Shown: positions 1 through 7,546 of the stretch, one piece after another
How the letters are laid out: each line of letters opens with the position of its first letter
Position numbering within the stretch: the first letter of the stretch is position 1
Assembly: GCA_019114265.1 (NCBI GenBank)
Contig: DXFV01000036.1
Span: forward strand, 1-64,000
Source: Anaerofilum faecale
GTDB lineage: Bacteria; Bacillota; Clostridia; Oscillospirales; Ruminococcaceae
DNA: 64,000 nucleotides
Direction of reading: 5' to 3'
Translations under genes and position numbers: made by a program
The notes under the pieces: model-generated
Told to the model about the DNA's origin: nothing
Database searches by the model: none
What the model saw: only the letters and a program-made list of their open reading frames with translations

Positions 1-686
1 TCCTGGGTGTTTGGGAATCTCTATACAACCCGTCTTTTAACCGTGTCGAATTCGATGCGTTTAGGAGTCAGGCCGGCTTGAACAGCTTTGTGATGACCCC
101 TCAGAAATGGGTGGAATCGACCGGGGCTATCGGCATCATCTCTAAGGCTGGTCGCTATGGCGGTACTTACGCCCACAAGGAGATTGCCTTTGAGTTTGCC
201 TCTTGGATCTCTGTCGAATTCAAATTGTATCTGGTCAAGGAGTTTGAGCGGCTCAAGACCGAGGAAATGAAACAGCTTGGCTGGGACATCAAGCGAAACC
301 TGGTCAAGATCAATTACCGCATCCATACAGATGCCATCAAGGAGAACCTGATCCCGCCGGAGCTTTCCGCAAAGCAGGTTTCCATGGTGTATGCCAGTGA
401 AGCCGATGTGTTGAACATGGCCCTGTTCGGTATGACCGCAAAGCAGTGGCGGGACAGCCATCCCGATCTGAAAGGGAATATCCGCGACTATGCCAATGTC
501 TCTCAGCTGGTCTGCCTGTCCAATCTGGAAAACCTGAATGCCGTGTTCATCAGCGAAGGGATGTCCCAGGCCGAGCGGCTGACAAAACTCAACGCCATCG
601 CCATCAGCCAGATGGAGATCTTGACGCAGGATCACCGCATCGAAGCTCTGGAGGCTCATAGCGGAGAACTGTCTCCCAGAGAGTAA
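1..686 (+). CDS. KilA-N domain protein, 5' end outside the window
   Basis: The reading frame is open from base 3 through the left edge, so the start codon lies outside; the TTG at 78 is internal. The protein starts with LGVWESLYNP and continues through VEFDAFRSQAGLNSF, then AIGIISKAGRYGGTYAHKEI and FEFASWISVEFKLYLVKEFE. That order is typical of the KilA-N DNA-binding domain found in phage antirepressors and other mobile-element proteins. The C-terminal half has a second conserved part with NLENLNAVFISEGMSQAERL. Inference: a prophage or plasmid-derived DNA-binding protein. No integrase or phage structural gene is visible next to it, so it may be the last gene of an element to the left or a solitary remnant. 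The stop at 684-686 is followed by terminator-like repeats. Confidence 0.85.
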   Translation, partial: LGVWESLYNPSFNRVEFDAFRSQAGLNSFVMTPQKWVESTGAIGIISKAGRYGGTYAHKEIAFEFASWISVEFKLYLVKEFERLKTEEMKQLGWDIKRNLVKINYRIHTDAIKENLIPPELSAKQVSMVYASEADVLNMALFGMTAKQWRDSHPDLKGNIRDYANVSQLVCLSNLENLNAVFISEGMSQAERLTKLNAIAISQMEILTQDHRIEALEAHSGELSPRE

Positions 687-724
687 AATAATATACTGGA
701 CGCTTGCGAACGGGCGAAGGCTGT

Positions 725-797
725 GGCATCTATAGTGTTGCGATGTTCCAAAAATCCCGAATGCAAACGCGTTCGGGATTTTTCCTTATTCCCTCTT
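725..797 (+). repeat. Terminator-bearing repeat, copy 1
   Basis: This block is similar over about 70 bases to the block at 908-978. Shared parts are the lead GGCATCT, then GTTGC, TTCCAAAAA and CCCGAATGC. Each block then forms a hairpin (here AAATCCCGAA paired with TTCGGGATTT, 752-783) ending in a T run and TTATTCCC. It behaves like an intrinsic terminator and could end the KilA-N transcript. The similarity outside the hairpin suggests duplication of a larger element or of a small RNA. Confidence 0.6.
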
Positions 798-907
798 CAC
801 GATTCCTTTTTCCTTTCTCCACCCTGTCCTCGGGATTTTTGGAGGGAAGAAGGAAGAGGGAATCGGGAATAGGTAGAGAACGGGGTGCAGACATGAACAG
901 TCCTCCG

Positions 908-978
908 GGCATCTCTACCGTTGCAATATTCCAAAAAGCCCGAATGCTTTTGCATTCGGGCTTTTTTTACTTATTCCC
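908..978 (+). repeat. Terminator-bearing repeat, copy 2
   Basis: This is the second copy of the element at 725-797. The hairpin is stronger here: AAAGCCCGAATGC pairs with GCATTCGGGCTTT (935-964) and is followed by a run of seven T. Bases between the copies (798-907) include a purine/pyrimidine-rich imperfect inverted repeat (about 786-870) and no convincing coding sequence. Nothing else is seen in 687-1023. Confidence 0.6.
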
Positions 979-1023
979 CGCTCTCCCCCATGCACAGGGC
1001 TTGACAGGAGAAACAGGAATTCG

Positions 1024-1470
1024 TTACTGCATCGTCAAGGATAACTCGATTTCCTCTTCGTACACGGCTCCGGTTTCTGTAAAACCTTTGCTTTTGTATA
1101 CATGCAGCGCCTGAACATTCTCTCTGTGGCAGGTCAAGGCCACCCGATCGGAAGAGCCGAACGGTTTGGTTTTAATATAATCCAGAACCTGTTCCAGTGC
1201 AGCTTTCCCATAGCCCCGTCTCTGATACGATGCATCTATCATCATGTGCCATATGTCATATTCCGGGACATCATAATCGTAAATCACCATGACATAGCCG
1301 ACCATCGTATCGCCTTCATAGATCCCAAAAGGCTGGCACTGCTCCCTATAGACATACGCCTGTGCGAGGCTGCGAATCGGATGGGACACAAAGCGCTCCT
1401 GTTCCGGCGCAAGTTTCAGATGAAATGCGTCCACAAAATTTTCCTCTGTGATTTTTTTAAGATGAATCAT
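1024..1470 (-). CDS. GNAT family N-acetyltransferase
   Basis: This 148-residue protein is a GNAT-fold acetyltransferase using acetyl-CoA. Visible elements are YDIWHMMIDASYQRRGYGKAAL, the beta4-alpha3 region with the R-R-G-Y-G pyrophosphate loop, and the C-terminal ENVQALHVYKSKGF motif. The layout resembles the BltD/spermidine acetyltransferase group, but the substrate cannot be read from sequence. The ATG at 1470 is chosen because GGGAGA lies just upstream; an in-frame ATG further up would run into the leader region. The gene sits behind a separate promoter, leader peptide and terminator (1546-1733), which suggests inducible expression, as seen for some resistance or detoxification acetyltransferases. 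Confidence 0.85.
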   Translation of the reverse strand: MIHLKKITEENFVDAFHLKLAPEQERFVSHPIRSLAQAYVYREQCQPFGIYEGDTMVGYVMVIYDYDVPEYDIWHMMIDASYQRRGYGKAALEQVLDYIKTKPFGSSDRVALTCHRENVQALHVYKSKGFTETGAVYEEEIELSLTMQ

Positions 1471-1545
1471 AAATTTCTCCCTACATTGCTCGGATTGAAT
1501 CGGTCGATCTTGTATGAACATCTATGAGGAACAGAAGATTGCATT

Positions 1546-1586
1546 AAAAAAACAAACAAAAAAGCCGTGGCTGACGAAACCACGGC
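1546..1586 (-). terminator. Intrinsic terminator/attenuator ahead of the GNAT gene
   Basis: On the minus strand GCCGTGG and CCACGGC (1564-1586) form a 7-bp stem with a 9-base loop, followed by an interrupted T run to 1546. It lies between the promoter at 1705-1733 and the acetyltransferase start at 1470, so it can only act as an attenuator of that gene or as the end of a small leader RNA. Confidence 0.8.
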
Positions 1587-1606
1587 AAAAATTCTGCAAC
1601 AAACGC

Positions 1607-1669
1607 TCATCCTGCAACCGAGGTCCTCAACAGATATTCAGGTTTTGTATTGGTCCTGTTATTCTTCAT
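1607..1669 (-). CDS. Putative 20-residue leader peptide
   Basis: ATG to TGA encodes 20 residues beginning MKNNRTNTKPEYLL and ending in VAG. It starts about 30 bases after the predicted transcription start and has GGGGTG seven bases before the ATG. The frame stops 20 bases before the terminator stem. Position and size fit a translated leader that controls termination, as for drug-inducible resistance genes. The residues do not show one dominant amino acid, so amino-acid-specific attenuation is unlikely. I do not recognise the peptide. Confidence 0.5.
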   Translation of the reverse strand: MKNNRTNTKPEYLLRTSVAG

Positions 1670-1704
1670 AATTGAGCACCCCGCTTTCCACAAGATTTTA
1701 TAAA

Positions 1705-1733
1705 ATTATACCATCAACCCTCGTCCTTGTCAA
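1705..1733 (-). promoter_or_regulatory. Consensus sigma-A promoter
   Basis: TTGACA (1728-1733) and TATAAT (1705-1710) are both perfect and separated by 17 bases on the minus strand. Transcription would start near 1698 and run through the leader peptide and attenuator towards the GNAT gene. Confidence 0.85.
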
Positions 1734-1786
1734 GTACAGCCCCTTTCCACTTCACGGTTTATGGAGCGGAGGCAAAGCTGTGCCGT

Positions 1787-2434
1787 TCAGTTGAATTCCT
1801 TGTTCCGGTAGACCGCCGCGCTGATGCACCAGCTGGCCACCAGCAGCACTGCCAACACCACAACCGTGATGGCTGCCAGCAGCCACGGCGACGCCAGCAG
1901 GCCGACCAGCCAGCCGGGCAGGCCCTCTTCCACCCAGCTTCCCAGTGCGCCCAGTGCCAGCAGCACCAGCACCATGCTGCCGAGCAGGATCAAGCGCCCG
2001 CGCTCGCCGCCCAGCCAGAAGCTCAGCGGCAGGGCGATCGCCTGCTGCACCGCGCACAGGGCAACGCCGATGCCCACCAGGACCAGCGTGCCGCCCCAGT
2101 CGAGCGGCTGCCCGCGCAGAGCGGCCGTTCCCAGGATCATGGCGACGCTCACCACCGCCGACAGCACAAGCCCCACCAAACCCAGCAGATACTTTTCGGT
2201 CACCATCGTGCGGCGGTGCACCGGCATGGTCTGGCCGAACCGCCCCCAGTTGGTGTTCTGCTCTCCGGTGAGCGCGGTGACCGGCAGCATGCTGAACAGG
2301 ATCAGAATCACCAGCGCCATGAAGGAGGAATCCTCCATCCACACCATCAGCCCCGTATACAGCACCACAAACAGCGCGTAGACCCGCAGCATTTTTTGCA
2401 GCACGCACAGATCTTTATAAAACAGCGCTCTCAT
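1787..2434 (-). CDS. ABC-2 type transporter permease
   Basis: This 215-residue integral membrane protein begins MRALFYKDLCVLQK, the cytoplasmic start typical of ABC-2 permeases that partner GntR-linked ATPases. About six hydrophobic segments follow. The ATG at 2434 overlaps the ATPase stop codon (ATGA), so the two are translationally coupled; a longer in-frame extension inside the ATPase gene is rejected. It forms the membrane part of a small exporter with the ATPase just upstream. Substrate is unknown; related YtrA-controlled systems respond to cell-wall antibiotics or handle small molecules. No clear terminator follows before 1733. Confidence 0.85.
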   Translation of the reverse strand: MRALFYKDLCVLQKMLRVYALFVVLYTGLMVWMEDSSFMALVILILFSMLPVTALTGEQNTNWGRFGQTMPVHRRTMVTEKYLLGLVGLVLSAVVSVAMILGTAALRGQPLDWGGTLVLVGIGVALCAVQQAIALPLSFWLGGERGRLILLGSMVLVLLALGALGSWVEEGLPGWLVGLLASPWLLAAITVVVLAVLLVASWCISAAVYRNKEFN

Positions 2435-3276
2435 TTTCGCTCCCCCTTTGCCACATATACGATGATGTCGTCCAGCGTGGCGCGGTCGGTCACGCAGCCG
2501 TCCGGCAGGCGGTCCCGCTCGGCCAGCGCTTCGACGCCGAAGGCTCCCCGGCGCACCCCGTGGATCGCGCGGCGGTCGATCTCTTTCAGCTGCTCCTGGG
2601 TGCATTTCAGGATGCACATGCGCTCCAGCAGCGCGTCCTTTTCCTCGCTGTACAGCACTTTTCCGCGGTGGATGAAGGTGACGTAGTCGCAGACCTTCTC
2701 CAGGTCGCTGGTGATGTGGGAGGACAGGAGCACCGCATGCTGCTCGTCCTGGATGAATTCCAGCAGCATGTCGATGATCTCATCCCGCACCACCGGATCG
2801 AGGCCGCTGGTGGCCTCGTCCAAAATCAGCAGCTTTGCGTCGTGGCTGAGCGCCGCCGCAATGCCCAGCTTCATCTTCATGCCGCGGGAATAGTCCTTCA
2901 GCGGCTTTTGGGGCGGCAGGCCAAAGCGTGCCAGATAGCCGTCGTAGGTTTTCTGCTGCCAGTTCGGATAGGCCAGGCGCAGCATTTTGCCCACCTGGCG
3001 GGCGGTCATGCAATCGGGGAAGCCCGCTTCGTCCAGCACGACGCCCAGCTGTGCCTTTACCTTCGGCGAAACTGCCGGCCCGTTCTCGCCCAGCACCGCA
3101 ATCTCGCCGCTGTCCAGCCCGATGAGCCCCAGCACCAGATTGATGGTGGTGGATTTACCGGCGCCGTTTTCGCCGATCAGGCCCATGATGCTGCCCATCG
3201 GCACCGAAAAGCTGACGTGGTCCAGAGTGAAATCCTCGTATCGTTTACAAATGTCCCGAAGTTCCAGCGCGTTCAT
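2431..3276 (-). CDS. ABC transporter ATP-binding protein
   Basis: This 281-residue ATPase has Walker A at residues 35-43 (GENGAGKST), the signature region YSRGMKMKLGIAAAL, Walker B LLILDEATSGLD, and a switch histidine in SSHITSDLEKV. The C-terminal 80 residues are the extra domain usual in ABC-2 exporters. It starts three bases after the gntR stop and overlaps the permease start by four bases, so GntR regulator, ATPase and permease form one operon. Confidence 0.93.
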   Translation of the reverse strand: MNALELRDICKRYEDFTLDHVSFSVPMGSIMGLIGENGAGKSTTINLVLGLIGLDSGEIAVLGENGPAVSPKVKAQLGVVLDEAGFPDCMTARQVGKMLRLAYPNWQQKTYDGYLARFGLPPQKPLKDYSRGMKMKLGIAAALSHDAKLLILDEATSGLDPVVRDEIIDMLLEFIQDEQHAVLLSSHITSDLEKVCDYVTFIHRGKVLYSEEKDALLERMCILKCTQEQLKEIDRRAIHGVRRGAFGVEALAERDRLPDGCVTDRATLDDIIVYVAKGERK

Positions 3277-3279
3277 CGC

Positions 3280-3654
3280 TCATTCTCCTTCAAACTGCAA
3301 TTGCAGCATCTCGGCAAGCTCTGCGGCGGGGATGCCGGCCTGCCTGGCCAGCTGCACCGCCTGCCCAAACAGCTCCTCGATGCGCTTGAGATGTTCCTCC
3401 CGCACAAGCGCGGGATTTTTGTTTGCCACAAAACACCCCTTGCCCGGCACCGAAACGGTGAAGCCCTCCCGTTCCAGTTCCTCGTAGGCGCGCTTTGTGG
3501 TGATCACGCTGATGCGCAGCTCCTTGGCCAAAAGGCGCATGCTGGGCAGCGGGTCCCCTTCGTGCAGGCTGCCGGACAGGATCATGGCTTTGATCTGGGT
3601 GCAGATCTGATCGTAGATCGGCTGGCCTGACGAGTTTGTGATGATCAAATTCAA
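3280..3654 (-). CDS. GntR family regulator, YtrA type
   Basis: This 124-residue protein has an N-terminal winged helix (PIYDQICTQIKAMILSGSL, then PSMRLLAKELRISVITTKRA and GFTVSVPGKGCFV) and only about 50 residues after it. That short effector region marks the YtrA subgroup. The start is TTG at 3654, supported by GAGGTG seven bases upstream; no ATG fits. It is the first gene of an exporter operon and its promoter carries a long palindrome at 3685-3717, so it is very likely an autoregulating repressor whose loss of binding turns on the ABC genes. Confidence 0.9.
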   Translation of the reverse strand: MNLIITNSSGQPIYDQICTQIKAMILSGSLHEGDPLPSMRLLAKELRISVITTKRAYEELEREGFTVSVPGKGCFVANKNPALVREEHLKRIEELFGQAVQLARQAGIPAAELAEMLQLQFEGE

Positions 3655-3684
3655 TTCGGTGTCACCTCACAGGTTTTCTTGCAA

Positions 3685-3730
3685 GCATACTGTGTATATA
3701 TAGTATATACAGTATGCACGCAGTTGTCAA
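3685..3730 (-). promoter_or_regulatory. Promoter with GntR-type operator
   Basis: On the minus strand TTGACA (3725-3730) and TATACT (3702-3707) are 17 bases apart. A 33-bp inverted repeat, GCATACTG...CAGTATGC with an AT-alternating core (3685-3717), covers the -10 box and start point. Such a palindrome is expected for a YtrA-type repressor and lies directly before that regulator's gene. Confidence 0.85.
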
Positions 3731-3750
3731 CTCTCTTTTCCCCTTTTTTG

Positions 3751-3792
3751 AAAAAAATATCGCCCCGCCCTTCCGGATGGAAAGGCGGGGCG
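3751..3792 (-). terminator. Intrinsic terminator of the purine operon
   Basis: CGCCCCGCC pairs with GGCGGGGCG (3761-3792), followed on the minus strand by a long A/T tract (3751-3760). It lies 30 bases after the purL stop and ends the purine operon. Confidence 0.9.
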
Positions 3793-3821
3793 ATCGTGCG
3801 TTTCTGCGATGGTGCGAAGGC

Positions 3822-6800
3822 TCACAGCTTGAAGTAGTCCACGCCGCCCTCGAACAGCGGCTGGTACTTGTTGCCCGGCACGTTCTTGTACAGGTTGTCG
3901 GCGCTGCGCTCGGTGTGGCCCATCTTGCCCAGCACGCGGCCGTCCGGGCTGGTGATGCCCTCGATGGCCCACAGGCTGCCGTTGGGGTTGAAGCGGGTGT
4001 CCATCGTGGGGGCGCCGTTCAGATCCACATACTGGGTGGCGATCTGGCCGTTGGCGGCCAGCTGGTCCAGCACGGCCTGCGGGGCCACAAAGCGTCCCTC
4101 GCCGTGGCTGATGGCGACGGTGTAGATCTCGTCGGTCTTCATGCGGCTGAACCACGGAGACAGGTTGCTGGCGATGCGGGTGCGCACCAGCATGCTCTGG
4201 TGGCGGCCGATGGTGTTGAAGGTGAGGGTGGGGCAGTTCTCGTCCATGTCGCGGATCTCGCCGAACGGGACCAGGCCCAGCTTCACCAGCGCCTGGAATC
4301 CGTTGCAGATGCCCAGCATCAGGCCGTCGCGGTGCTTGAGCAGATCGTGGATGGCGTCCTTGACAGCAGGTGCGCGCAGGAAGGCGGTGATGAATTTGGC
4401 GCTGCCGTCCGGCTCGTCGCCGCCGGAGAAGCCGCCGGGCAGCATGACGATCTGGCTCTTTTCGATGCTGCGGCACAGAGCGGCGCAGCTCTCGGCCACG
4501 GCGGCGGGCGTGAGGTTGTTCACCACGAAGATCTCGGCCTCGGCGCCGGCGCGCTCCAGCGCACGGGCGGTGTCGTACTCGCAGTTGGTGCCGGGGAAAA
4601 CCGGGATCAGCGCGTGCGGGCGGGCGATGCCGATCTTGGGCGCGGCCTGCTTCTCCACCGTGTGGCGGATCACCGGCAGCTCCTCGCCGCCCTTGCAGAT
4701 GCGGTAGGGCATCACCGGCTCCAGCTTGGCCTCCCAGGTCTCCTGCAGTTCGGCCATGTCGATGACCTCGCCGGCCTCCAGCTGGTATTTGCCGCTGGTC
4801 TCACCCAGCAGGGTGCCCACCGCGTCGGCCTCCTCGGCCAGCTCCAGGATCAGGCTGCCGTAGGCGGGACGCAGCAGGGTGTCGGGGTCGATGCCGTCGG
4901 CCAGCCGGAAGCCCAGCCGGTTGCCCAGGCCGCTCTTGAAGATCTGCTCGGCGATGCCGCCGTAGCCCGGGGTGGAGGCGGACAGCACCTTGCCCGCTGC
5001 GATCAGCTCCTCGGCCTTGGCAAAGACAGCCTTCAGGCTGTCGGCGTTGGGCAGCAGGGCATCGTCGTATTCCGGCTGCAGCAGCACCACCTTGCTGCCG
5101 GGCAGCTTGAATTCGGGGCTGATGACAGTGTCGGTGTTGCCGATGGCCACCGCGAAGGAGACCAGCGTGGGGGGCACGTCGAGGTTCTCAAAGCTGCCGG
5201 ACATCGAGTCCTTGCCGCCGATGGAACCCACGCCCAGATCCAGCTGTGCCTGCAGCGCGCCCAGCAGAGCGGCCAGAGGTTTGCCCCAGCGCTCGGCCTT
5301 CGCGCCCAGACGCTCGAAGTACTCCTGGAAGGTGAGGTAGGCGTCCTCGGCCTTGAAGCCCGCGCCCACCAGCTTGGCGATGCTTTCCACTACGGCCAGA
5401 TAGGCGCCGTGGTACTGGCTCTGCTCCATGATGTAGGGGTTATAGCCCCAGGCCATCGCACTGCAGGTCTTGGTTTCGCCCTTCACCGGCAGCTTGGCGA
5501 CCATCGCCTGGTTGGGGGTCAGCTGATGCTTGCCGCCGAACGGCATGGTCACGGTGGCCGCGCCGATGGTGGAGTCGAACCGCTCGGACAGGCCCTTCTT
5601 GCTGCAGACGTTCAGGTCGGTGACCAGGCTGTGCAGTTTCTCGGCCATCGTGCTGCCCTGCCACTGGGGCTGGTACAGCTTGCCGGGCAGGACGTGCGCG
5701 TCTATGTGCTTTTCGGCGCCGTTGGAGTTCAGAAACTTGCGGCTGATGTCCACGATGGTGCTGCCGTTCCAGGTCATGGTCAGGCGGGGCTCGGCGGTGA
5801 CCTTCGCCACCACGGTGGCCTCCAGGTTCTCGCCGTGGGCCAGGTTGATGAAGGTGTCCACGTCCTCGGGCGCCAGCACCACCGCCATGCGCTCCTGGCT
5901 CTCGGAGATGGCCAGCTCGGTGCCGTCCAGGCCGTCGTATTTCTTGGGCACGGCGTTCAGGTCGATGGCGAGGCCGTCGGCCAGCTCGCCGATGGCAACG
6001 CTCACGCCGCCGGCGCCGAAGTCGTTGCAGCGCTTGATCAGGCGGGTTGCGTTGGGGTCGCGGAACAGGCGCTGCAGCTTGCGCTCGATGGGAGCGTTGC
6101 CCTTCTGCACCTCGGCGCCGCAGGTCTCGAGGCTCTCCAGCTTGTGGGCTTTGGAGGAACCGGTGGCGCCGCCGCAGCCGTCGCGGCCGGTGCGGCCGCC
6201 CAGCAGCACCACGATGTCGCCGGGAGCGGGCACCTCGCGGCGCACGTTGGAAGCGGGGGCTGCGCCCACCACCGCGCCGATCTCCATCCGCTTTGCCACA
6301 TAGCCGGGATGGTACAGCTCGTCCACCTGGCCGGTGGCCAGGCCGATCTGGTTGCCGTAGCTGGAATAGCCCGCCGCGGCGGTGGTGACCAGCTTGCGCT
6401 GGGGCAGCTTGCCGGGCATGGTGTCCTGCACGGGGACCAGCGGGTCGCCCGCGCCGGTGACGCGCATGGCCTGGTAGACGTAGCTGCGGCCGGACAGCGG
6501 GTCGCGGATGGCGCCGCCGATGCAGGTGGCCGCGCCGCCGAACGGCTCGATCTCGGTGGGATGGTTGTGGGTCTCGTTCTTGAACAGGAACAGCCAGTCC
6601 TGCTCCTCGCCGTCCACGTCCGCCTTGATCTTGACGGTGCAGGCGTTGATCTCCTCCGACTCGTCCAGATTCTTCAGCTGGCCGGTCTTTTTCAGATATT
6701 TTGCGCCGATGGTGGCCAGGTCCATCAGGCAGATGGGCTTGCTGCGGCCCGCATACAGCTCGCCGCGCAGGTCCAGATAGTTGTCCCACGCCTTTTTCAC

Positions 6801-7520
6801 CAGCGCGTCGTCGATGGTCACCTCGTCCAGGATGGTGCCGAAGGTGGTGTGGCGGCAGTGGTCCGACCAGTAGGTATCGATCATGCGGATCTCGGTGATG
6901 GTGGGGTCGCGCTGCTCTTTGGCAAAATACTGCTGGCAGAAGGCGATGTCGTCCAGATCCATCGCCAGGCCGTACTGCGCCACGAATTCGGCCAGCTGCT
7001 CGCGGGACAGGCCGATGAAGCCGTTCAGGGTCTCCACGGTGGTGGGGATGGGGTATTCCACCGCCAGGGTGGCCTTTTCCTCCAGGCTCGCCTCGCGGGC
7101 TTCCACCGGGTTGATGACGTATTTCTTCACCGCCGCCAGCTGCTCGCCGGTGATGTCGCCCTCCAGCAGGTACAGGCGGGCGCTGCGCACCACCGGGCGC
7201 TCGCCCTGGCTGATGAGCTGAATGCACTCGCTGGCCGAGTCGGCGCGCTGGTCGAACTGGCCGGGCAGATACTCCACCGCGAACATCGCGCCGTCCCAGG
7301 CGGGCAGGGCGAAGGTGGCGTTGTCGGTCTGCGGCTCGCTGAACACGGTGGGCACACAGCGCTGGAACAGCTCTTCGCTGATGCCTTCCACGTCGTAGCG
7401 GTTCAGCAGGCGGATGCCGGTGACAGACTCGATCTGCAGCAGGCTGCGCACCTCGCCCAGCAGGGCTTTGGCCTCGCCGTCAAAGCCGGGCTTGCGCTCT
7501 ACGTATACGCGATAAACCAT
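3822..7520 (-). CDS. purL: Phosphoribosylformylglycinamidine synthase, single-chain
   Basis: This 1232-residue enzyme converts FGAR to FGAM with ATP and glutamine, step four of purine synthesis. Two ATP-grasp-like PurM-type halves fill residues 1-950. A class I glutaminase domain occupies about 962-1232, with the nucleophile Cys at about 1072 (GICNGFQAL), and SHGEGR plus a C-terminal GHTE. It is thus a fused PurL-PurQ, but with the compact N-terminal part seen in Clostridia rather than the 1300-residue E. coli form; no separate purS or purQ is present. The ATG at 7520 follows GGAGAG. It is the last gene of the purine operon, 26 bases after purD. Confidence 0.96.
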   Translation of the reverse strand: MVYRVYVERKPGFDGEAKALLGEVRSLLQIESVTGIRLLNRYDVEGISEELFQRCVPTVFSEPQTDNATFALPAWDGAMFAVEYLPGQFDQRADSASECIQLISQGERPVVRSARLYLLEGDITGEQLAAVKKYVINPVEAREASLEEKATLAVEYPIPTTVETLNGFIGLSREQLAEFVAQYGLAMDLDDIAFCQQYFAKEQRDPTITEIRMIDTYWSDHCRHTTFGTILDEVTIDDALVKKAWDNYLDLRGELYAGRSKPICLMDLATIGAKYLKKTGQLKNLDESEEINACTVKIKADVDGEEQDWLFLFKNETHNHPTEIEPFGGAATCIGGAIRDPLSGRSYVYQAMRVTGAGDPLVPVQDTMPGKLPQRKLVTTAAAGYSSYGNQIGLATGQVDELYHPGYVAKRMEIGAVVGAAPASNVRREVPAPGDIVVLLGGRTGRDGCGGATGSSKAHKLESLETCGAEVQKGNAPIERKLQRLFRDPNATRLIKRCNDFGAGGVSVAIGELADGLAIDLNAVPKKYDGLDGTELAISESQERMAVVLAPEDVDTFINLAHGENLEATVVAKVTAEPRLTMTWNGSTIVDISRKFLNSNGAEKHIDAHVLPGKLYQPQWQGSTMAEKLHSLVTDLNVCSKKGLSERFDSTIGAATVTMPFGGKHQLTPNQAMVAKLPVKGETKTCSAMAWGYNPYIMEQSQYHGAYLAVVESIAKLVGAGFKAEDAYLTFQEYFERLGAKAERWGKPLAALLGALQAQLDLGVGSIGGKDSMSGSFENLDVPPTLVSFAVAIGNTDTVISPEFKLPGSKVVLLQPEYDDALLPNADSLKAVFAKAEELIAAGKVLSASTPGYGGIAEQIFKSGLGNRLGFRLADGIDPDTLLRPAYGSLILELAEEADAVGTLLGETSGKYQLEAGEVIDMAELQETWEAKLEPVMPYRICKGGEELPVIRHTVEKQAAPKIGIARPHALIPVFPGTNCEYDTARALERAGAEAEIFVVNNLTPAAVAESCAALCRSIEKSQIVMLPGGFSGGDEPDGSAKFITAFLRAPAVKDAIHDLLKHRDGLMLGICNGFQALVKLGLVPFGEIRDMDENCPTLTFNTIGRHQSMLVRTRIASNLSPWFSRMKTDEIYTVAISHGEGRFVAPQAVLDQLAANGQIATQYVDLNGAPTMDTRFNPNGSLWAIEGITSPDGRVLGKMGHTERSADNLYKNVPGNKYQPLFEGGVDYFKL

Positions 7521-7546
7521 AGGGATACTCTCCTTTTTTGGTGTGA

